From the NCBI RefSeq assembly GCF_000003605.2, contig NW_003128743.1:1-15185 (forward strand): a stretch of DNA of 15,185 bases, in the 5' to 3' direction. The position numbers were made by a program, and so were the translations under genes. Shown in pieces: positions 10,092 to 15,185 of this stretch. Source of the DNA: Saccoglossus kowalevskii. Taxonomy: Eukaryota > Hemichordata > Enteropneusta > Harrimaniidae. The notes beneath the pieces were generated by a model. It was given only the letters and a program-made list of their open reading frames with translations. It was not told the origin of the DNA and did no database searches. Each line of letters starts with the position of its first letter. The stretch's first letter is position 1.

Positions 10092-10935
10092 AGTTGGACT
10101 GGTAAGATAAATGCCATATTGTTGGACAGGGTAGATCAATGCCATATTGTTGGACTGGGTAGATAAATGCAATCTTGTTGGACTGGGTAGATCAATGCCA
10201 TACTGTTGGACTGGGTAGATCAATGCCATATTGTTGGACTGGGTAGATAAATGCAATCTTGTTGGACTGGGCAGATCAATGCCATATTGGTGAACTGGGT
10301 AGATAAATGCAATCTTGTTGAACTGGGTAGATCAATGCCATATTGTTGAACTGGGTAGATAAATGCAATCTTGTTGAACTGGGTAGATCAATGCCATATT
10401 GTTGGACTGGGTAGATCAATGCCATATTGTTGGACTGGGAAGATAAATGCCATATTGTTGGACTGGGTAGATCAATGCCATATTGTTGGACTGGGTAGAT
10501 AAATGCCATATTGTTGGACTGGGAAGATAAATGCCATATCGTTGGACTGGGTAGATCAATGCCATATTGTTGGACTGGGTAGATAAATGCCATATTGTTG
10601 GACTGGGAAGATCAATGCCATATTGTTGGACTGGGAAGATAAATGCCATATTGTTGGACTGGGTAGATCAATGCCATATTGTTGGACTGGGTAGATCAAT
10701 GCCGTATTGTTGGACTGGGAAGATAAATGCCATATTGTTGGACTGGGAAGATAAATGCCATATTGATGGACTGGGAAGATAAATGCCATATTGTTGGACT
10801 GGGAAGATCAATGCCATATTGTTGAACTGGGTAGATAAATGCAATCTTGTTGGACTGGGTAGATCAATGCCATATTGTTGGACTGGGAAGATAAATGCCA
10901 TATTGTTGGACTGGGAAGATAAATGCCATATTGTT
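10085..10935. repeat. Block B/C, copy 3
   Basis: It matches 6307-7240, first at offset 3778 and then, after about 10485, at 3694 (an 84-bp difference). Markers are ATATAGTTGGACTGGTAAG, GGACAGGGTAG, GCCATACTG and TATTGATGGACTGG (near 10762). Private changes include CCATATTGGTGAAC (near 10282), CCATATCGTTGG (near 10535) and GCCGTATTG (near 10703). Confidence 0.8.
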
Positions 10936-11092
10936 GGAACTGGGAAGATAAATGGCATATTGTTGGACTGGGTAGATCAATCCCATATTGTTGGACTGTG
11001 TGGATCAATCCAATCTTGTTGGACTGGGTGGATCAACCCCTTCTTGTTGGACTGGGTAGATAAATCCCATCTTGTTGAAATGGGTAGATCAA
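10936..11092. repeat. Monomers with periodic G-to-C change and +1 insertion
   Basis: TTGGAACTGGG near 10935 carries one extra base. The next unit reads ATGGCAT (C to G at 10955). In the following four units the G of ATGC is replaced by C at 10982, 11010, 11038 and 11066, exactly 28 bp apart. A related stretch at offset 3745 (about 14720-14860, sharing CTGTGTGGATC and TTGAAATGGG) has the normal G at the corresponding sites. Confidence 0.85.
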
Positions 11093-11300
11093 TGCCATAT
11101 TGTTGGACTGGGTAGATAAATGCAATCTTTTTCGTCTGGGTGTATCAATGCCATCTTGTTGGACTGGGTAGATAAATGCAATCTTGTTGGACTGGGTGGA
11201 TCAATGCCATATTGTTGGACTGGGTAGATAAATGCAATCTTTTTGGTCTGGGTGTATCAATGCCATATTGTTGGACTGGGTAGATAAATACAATCTTGTT
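11093..11300. repeat. 112-bp higher-order repeat, second locus
   Basis: The GTCTGGGTGTATC variant occurs at 11133 (as CGTCTGGG) and 11245 (GGTCTGGG), 112 bp apart. Both follow CAATCTTTTT. The unit order between them is the same as at 5282-5394. An AAATACAATC unit near 11286 ends the locus. Confidence 0.85.
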
Positions 11301-11609
11301 GAACTGGGTAGATAAATGCCATATTGTTGGACTGGGTAGATAAATGCCATATTGTTGGACTGGGTAGATCAATGCCATATTGTTGAACTGGGTAGATAAA
11401 TGCAATCTTGTTGAACTGGGTAGATCAATGCCATATTGCTGGACTGGGTAGATCAATGCCATATTGTTGGATTGGGAAGATAAATGTCATATTGTTGGAC
11501 TGGGTAGATCAATGCCATATTGTTGGACTGGGTAGATAAATGCCATCTTGTTGGACTGGGTAGATAAATGCCATATTGTTGGCCTGGGTAGATAAATGCA
11601 ATCTTTTTG
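11301..11609. repeat. Ordinary monomers
   Basis: Regular 28-bp units of GTAG and GAAG class. Minor singletons are CCATATTGCTGG near 11435, TTGGATTGGG near 11467, AAATGTCATATTG near 11483 and TTGGCCTGGG near 11579. Nothing else is visible. Confidence 0.8.
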
Positions 11610-12240
11610 GACTGGGAAGATAAATGCCATATTGTTGGACTGGGAAGATAAATGCCATATTGTTGGACTGGGAATATAAATGCCATATTGTTGAACTGGG
11701 TAGATCAATGCCATATTGTTGGACTGGGTGGATCAATGCCATATTGTTGGACTGGGTGGATCAATGCCATATTGTTGGACTGGGTAGATCAATGCCATCT
11801 TGTTGGACTGGGTAGATAAATGCCATATTGTTGAACTGGGTAGATCAATGCCATATTGTTGGACTCGGTGGATCAATCCATATTGTTGAACTGGGTGAAT
11901 CAATGCCATATTGTTGGACTGGGTGGATCAATGCCATATTGTTGGACTGGGTAGATAAATGCAATCTTGTTGAACTGGGTAGATAAATGCAATCTTGTTG
12001 GACCGGGTAGATAAATGCCATATTGTTGGACTGGGACGATAAATGACATATTGTTGGACTGGGAAGATAAATGCCATATTGTTGGACTGGGAAGATAAAT
12101 GCCATATTGTTGAACTGGGTAGATCAATGCAATCTTGTTGGACTGGGTAGATCAATGCCATATTGTTGGACTGGGAAGATAAATGCCATATTGTTGAACT
12201 GGGTAGATAAATGCAATCTTGTTGAACTGGGTAGATAAAT
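11610..12240. repeat. Block F, copy 2
   Basis: Partner of 2010-2640 at an offset of 9600. The 1-bp deletion GATCAATCCATATTG (near 11872) and the GGACTCGGTGG, GGTGAATC, GGAATATAAATG and GGGACGATAAATG units are all shared, so they predate the duplication. Differences seen include GGACCGGGTAG (12001) and AAATGACATATTG (near 12041). Confidence 0.85.
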
Positions 12241-13035
12241 GCCATCTTGTTGGACTGGGTAGATAAATGCCATATTGTAGGACTGGGTAGATAAATGCAA
12301 TCTTGTTGAACTGGGTAGATCAATGCCATATTGTTAAACTGGGTATATCAATGCCATATTGTTGGACTGGGTGGATCAATGCAATCTTGTTGGACTGGGT
12401 GGATCAATGCCATCTTGTTGGACTGGGTAGATAAATGCCATCGTGTTGAACTGGGTAGATCAATGCCATATTGTTGGACTGGGTGGATCAATGCAATCTT
12501 GTTGGACTGGGTGGATCAATGCCATCTTGTTGGACTGGTTAGATAAATGCCATCTTGTTGAACTGGGTAGATCAATGCCATATTGTTGGACTGAGTAGAT
12601 AAATGCCATTTTGTTGGACTGGGTGGATCAATGCCATATTGTTGGACAGGGTAGATAAATGCCATCTTGTTGGACTGGGTAGATAAATGCCATCTTGTTG
12701 GACTGGGTAGATAAACGCCATCTTGTTGGACTGGGTAGATCAATGCCATATTGTTGGACTGGGAAGATAAATGCCATAATGTTGAACTGGGTAGATAAAT
12801 GCAATCTTGTTGAACTGGGTAGATCAATGCCATATTGTTGGACTGGGTAGATAAATGCCATATTGTTCGACTGGGTAGATTAACGCAATTTTGTTGGACT
12901 GGGTAGATCAATGCCATATTGTTGGACTGGGAAGATAAATGCCATATTGTTGGACTGGGAAGATAAATGCCATATTGTTGGAATGGGAAGATAAATGCAA
13001 TATTGTTGAACTGGGTAGATCAATGCAATCTTGTT
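12235..13035. repeat. Block E, copy 4, extended
   Basis: The 12235-12751 part is the near twin of E copies 2 and 3. Unlike copies 2 and 3, it continues with the E copy 1 tail at an offset of 11139, including TTCGACTGGGTAGATTAA near 12866 and GCAATTTTG near 12885. Copies 1 and 4 therefore share both halves, and copies 2 and 3 look like partial copies. Confidence 0.8.
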
Positions 13036-13296
13036 GGACTGGGTAGATCAATGCCATATTGTTGGACTGGGAAGATAAATGCCATATTATTGGACTGGGT
13101 GGATCAATAGCATGTTGTTGGACTGGGTAGATAAATGCCATCTTGTTGGACTGGGTAGATAAATGCCATATTGTTGGACTGGGTAGATAAATGCAATCTT
13201 GTTAAACTGGGTAGATCAATGCCATATTGTTGGACTGGGTAGATAAATGCAATCTTGTTGAACTGGGTAGATCAATGCCATATTGTTGGACTGGGT
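12966..13296. repeat. Block I, copy 2
   Basis: Partner of 4625-4955 at an offset of 8341. CCATATTATTGGACTGG is at 13082 and TTGTTAAACTGGG near 13200. The unit after CCATATTATT reads ATAGCATGTTG here against ATGCCATGTTG in copy 1. Confidence 0.8.
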
Positions 13297-13566
13297 AGAT
13301 CAATGCCATATTGTTGGACTGGGTGGATCAATGCAATCTTGTTGGACTGGGTGGATCAATGCCATCTTGTTGAACTGGGTAGATAAATGCCATCTTGTTG
13401 AACTGGGTAGATCAATTCCATATTGTTGGACTGGGTGGACCAATGCAATCTTGTTGGACTGGGTGGATCAATACCATCTTGTTGGACTGGATAGATAAAT
13501 GCCATCTTGTTGAACTGGGTAAATCAATGCCATATTGTTGAACTGGGTAGATAAATGCAATCTTGT
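13297..13566. repeat. GTGG/GTAG monomers
   Basis: Regular units similar to 4930-5050 and to block E, but with several private changes: ATCAATTCCATATTG near 13411, GGTGGACCAATG near 13433, ATCAATACCATC near 13468, ACTGGATAGATAA near 13487 and GTAAATCAATG near 13519. The register is intact. Confidence 0.8.
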
Positions 13567-14070
13567 TGGACTGGGTAGATCAATGCCATATTGTTGGACT
13601 GGGAAGATAAATGCCATATTGTTGAACTGGGTAGGTAAATGCAATCTTGTTGAACTGGGTAGATCAATGCCATATTGTTGGACTGGGTAGATAAATGCCA
13701 TATTGTTGGACTGGGTAGATAAATGAAATCTTGTTGGACTGGGTAGATCAATGCCATATTGTTGGACTGGGAAGATAAATGCCATATTGTTGGACTGGGA
13801 AGATAAATGACATATTGTTGGACTGGGAAGATAAATGCAATATTGTTGAACTGGGTAGATCAATGCAATCTTGTTGGACTGGGTAGATCAATGCCATATT
13901 GTTGGACTGGGAAGATAAATGCCATATTGTTGGACTGGGTGGATCAATGCCATATTGTTGGACTGGGTGGATCAATGCCATATTGTTGGACTGGGTAGAT
14001 AAATGCAATCTTGTTGGACTGGGTGGATCAATGCCATATTGTTGGACTGGGTAGATAAATGCCATCTTGT
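13567..14070. repeat. Block H copy 2 followed by block G/K partner
   Basis: 13567-13937 matches 7715-8085 (offset 5852). 13681-14068 matches 2653-3040 (offset 11028), so the two source blocks overlap here. Shared markers are AAATGAAATCTTG at 13721 (H only), AAATGACATATTG near 13806 and GCAATATTG near 13837. A private GTAGGTAAATG occurs near 13632. Confidence 0.8.
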
Positions 14071-14092
14071 TGGACTGGGTAGATAAATGCCA

Positions 14093-14345
14093 TATTGATG
14101 GACTGGGAAGATAAATGCCATATTGTTGGGCTGGGAAGATAAATGCCATATTGTTGAACTGGGTAGATAAATGCAATCTTGTTGGACTGGGTAGATCAAT
14201 GCCATATTGTTGGACTGGGAAGATAAATGCCATATTGTTGGACTGGGAAGATAAATGCCATATTGTTGGAGTGGGAAGATAAATGCCATATTGTTGGACT
14301 GGGAATATAAATGCCATATTGTTGAACTGGGTAGATCAATGCCAT
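14093..14345. repeat. Block D, copy 3
   Basis: It starts at TATTGATGGACTGG (14093) and matches 7069 onward at offset 7026, with the same order of GAAG units and the GGAATATAAATG unit near 14303. Private changes are TTGGGCTGGG near 14126 and TTGGAGTGGG near 14267. Confidence 0.78.
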
Positions 14346-14430
14346 ATTGTGACTGGGTGATCATGCCATATTGTTGGACTGGGTAGATCCATGCCATATG
14401 TTGGACTGGGTAGATCAATGCCATATGTTG
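14346..14430. repeat. Indel-rich monomers (block D tail, copy 3)
   Basis: Six bases are lost from the register in three units: TATTGTGACTGGGTGATCATG (near 14345; 4 bp lost over several sites), and CCATATGTTGG twice (near 14393 and 14421). The last two create CATATG sites like those at 832, 912, 939 and 7344. Confidence 0.85.
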
Positions 14431-14820
14431 GACTGGGTGGATCAATGCAATCTTGTTGGACTGGGTGGATCAATGCCATCTTGTTGGACTGGGTAGATAA
14501 ATGCAATCTCGTTGAACTGGGTAGATCAATGCCATATTGTTGGACTGGGTAGATCAATGCCATATTGTTGGACTGGGTGGATCAATGCAATCTTGTTGGA
14601 CTGGGTGGATCAATGTCATCTTGTTGGACTGGGTAGATAAATGCCATCTTGTTGAACTGTGTAGATCAATGCCATATTGTTGGACTGGGAAGATAAATGC
14701 AATCTTGTTGGACTGGGTAGATCAATGCCATATTGTTGGACTGTGTGGATCAATGCAATCTTGTTGGACTGGGTGGATCAACGCCATCTTGTTGGACTGG
14801 GTAGATAAATGCCATCTTGT
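14431..14820. repeat. GTGG-rich monomers
   Basis: Alternating GTGG/C18 and GTAG units, similar in order to 1198-1470 and 10980-11090. CTGTGTGGATC occurs at 14741 and TTGAACTGTGTAG near 14652. TTGAAATGGG begins at about 14820. No other sequence is present. Confidence 0.8.
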
Positions 14821-15180
14821 TGAAATGGGTAGATCAATGCCATATTGTTGGACTGGGTAGATAAATGCCATTTTGTTGGACTGGGTGGATCAATGCCATC
14901 TTGTTGGACTGGGTAGATAAATACCATCTTGTTGAACTGGGTAGATCAATGCCATCTTGTTGGACTGGGTAGATAAATGTCATCTTGTTGGACTGGGTAG
15001 ATAAATGCAATCTTGTTGGACTGGGTGGATCAATGCCATATTGTTGGACTGGGTAGATAAATGCAATCTTTTTGGTCTGGGTGTATCAATGCCATCTTGT
15101 TGGACTGGGTAGATAAATGCAATCTTGTTTGACTGGGTGGATCAATGCCATATTGTTGGACTGGGTAGATAAATGCAATT
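14821..15180. repeat. Block J, copy 2, with one 112-bp repeat marker
   Basis: Partner of 5030-5389 at offset 9791. It shares GCCATTTTGTTGG (14868), AAATGTCATCTTG (near 14977) and GGTCTGGGTGTATC (15074). It differs by AAATACCATC near 14920 and TTGTTTGACTGG near 15126. At the right edge the expected CTTTTTGG after GCAAT is replaced by TGATGA. Confidence 0.8.
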
Positions 15181-15185
15181 GATGA

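Larger units (their letters stand above)
1..15185. repeat. 28-bp tandem satellite / large minisatellite array, about 542 units
   Basis: Every part of the window is a copy or near copy of one 28-bp unit, all in the same orientation. Numbered from TGTTGG, the unit has GGACTGGG at 5-12, a variable GTAG/GAAG/GTGG at 12-15, AT at 16-17, C or A at 18, AATGC at 19-23, C or A at 24, AT at 25-26, A or C at 27 and T at 28. The unit starting at base 1 and the last one starting at 15154 are 542 units apart once net indels of -23 bp are counted. The consensus has 8 G and 4 C on this strand, giving a constant GC skew and about 40% GC. The array runs off the left side; the right side may be near its edge. 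Such arrays are normally non-coding heterochromatin, subtelomere or pericentromere in eukaryotes. I cannot assign a named satellite family or species. Confidence 0.98.

Noticed and set aside
130-14860. Dozens of open reading frames on both strands, many with repeats such as PVQQYGI, SPTIWHLS or LDWVDQCH
   Set aside because: They are translations of the tandem repeat. 28 is not a multiple of 3, so all frames of a strand give the same 28-residue cycle. Their ends fall wherever a C18 (minus strand) or a GTAG (plus strand) unit lands in the stop phase. Overlapping frames are equally open, indels are not avoided, and no start context or flanking gene structure is visible.
1-15185. CRISPR array (28-bp repeat size)
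   Set aside because: The repeats are directly adjacent with no unique spacers, and there is no leader or cas gene. Variation is graded point change, unlike conserved repeats with unrelated spacers.
1-15185. Repetitive structural-protein exon (silk-, mucin- or adhesin-like)
   Set aside because: A coding repeat should have a unit divisible by 3 or one protected frame. Here the unit is 28 bp, stops occur in every frame, and substitutions show no codon-position bias that I can see.
1-15185. Telomeric repeat, rDNA spacer, tRNA or other RNA gene
   Set aside because: The monomer does not resemble TTAGGG-type telomere units, and I see no rRNA or tRNA sequence anywhere. An rDNA spacer cannot be excluded without flanks but has no positive support.
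1-15185. Hairpin or cruciform-forming monomer
   Set aside because: The best stem I find is CAAT pairing with ATTG across a 5-base loop (CAATGCCATATTG), only 4 bp and absent in CTTG-type units. It is too weak to call a structure.
1-15185. Transposon, terminal inverted repeats or target-site duplications within the array
   Set aside because: Every stretch can be read as 28-bp monomers or small-indel versions of them. There is no inserted foreign sequence and no change of orientation.

Overview
The whole window is one uninterrupted head-to-tail tandem array of a 28-bp monomer. I see no gene, RNA gene, mobile element, CRISPR array or unique-sequence island. With TGTTGG as monomer positions 1-6, the unit starts TGTTGGACTGGG and ends ATGCCATAT. 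I count about 542 complete units plus a partial one at the right edge. All are in the same orientation, and the array runs off the left edge of the window. A satellite or very large minisatellite of this kind points to a eukaryotic nuclear genome, for example subtelomeric, pericentromeric or other heterochromatin. The species cannot be told from the sequence. There are no splice sites, codon structure or flanking genes to help.

Monomer scale: most variation falls at a few positions: 6 (G or A), 13-14 (TA, AA or TG, giving the GTAG, GAAG and GTGG classes), 18 (C or A), 24 (C or A) and 27 (A or C). These are linked. GAAG goes with A18, GTGG with C18, and GCAAT (A24) mostly with C27. The 28-bp register is kept for kilobases and breaks only at a few small indels: near 52; 795-976; near 2277, 3091 and 5278; 7336-7347; 10938; 11877; and 14346-14428. 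This list accounts exactly for every offset I measured between duplicated blocks.

Higher-order scale: rare private variants show that the array is a mosaic of duplicated blocks of about 0.3-0.9 kb, here named A to J. They were copied over distances of 1-11 kb and sometimes recombined in new orders. Examples are A at 3175 and 9080; B at 3696, 6131 and 10085; E at 1100, 8595, 9640 and 12235; F at 2010 and 11610; D at 562, 7069 and 14093; and J at 5030 and 14821. A distinct 4-unit (112-bp) higher-order repeat is marked by a GGTCTGGGTGTATC variant in the 5.3-5.7, 11.1-11.3 and 15.0 kb regions.

Coding: many short to medium open frames exist on both strands, mostly the minus strand. They are a by-product of the repeat: 28 is not divisible by 3, so every frame repeats every 84 bp as 28 residues. 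I do not annotate any as a gene. The points most worth a second look are the block mosaic, the indel-prone module D, four consecutive identical G-to-C changes exactly 28 bp apart at 10982-11066, the 112-bp repeat, and a possible array edge in the last bases.
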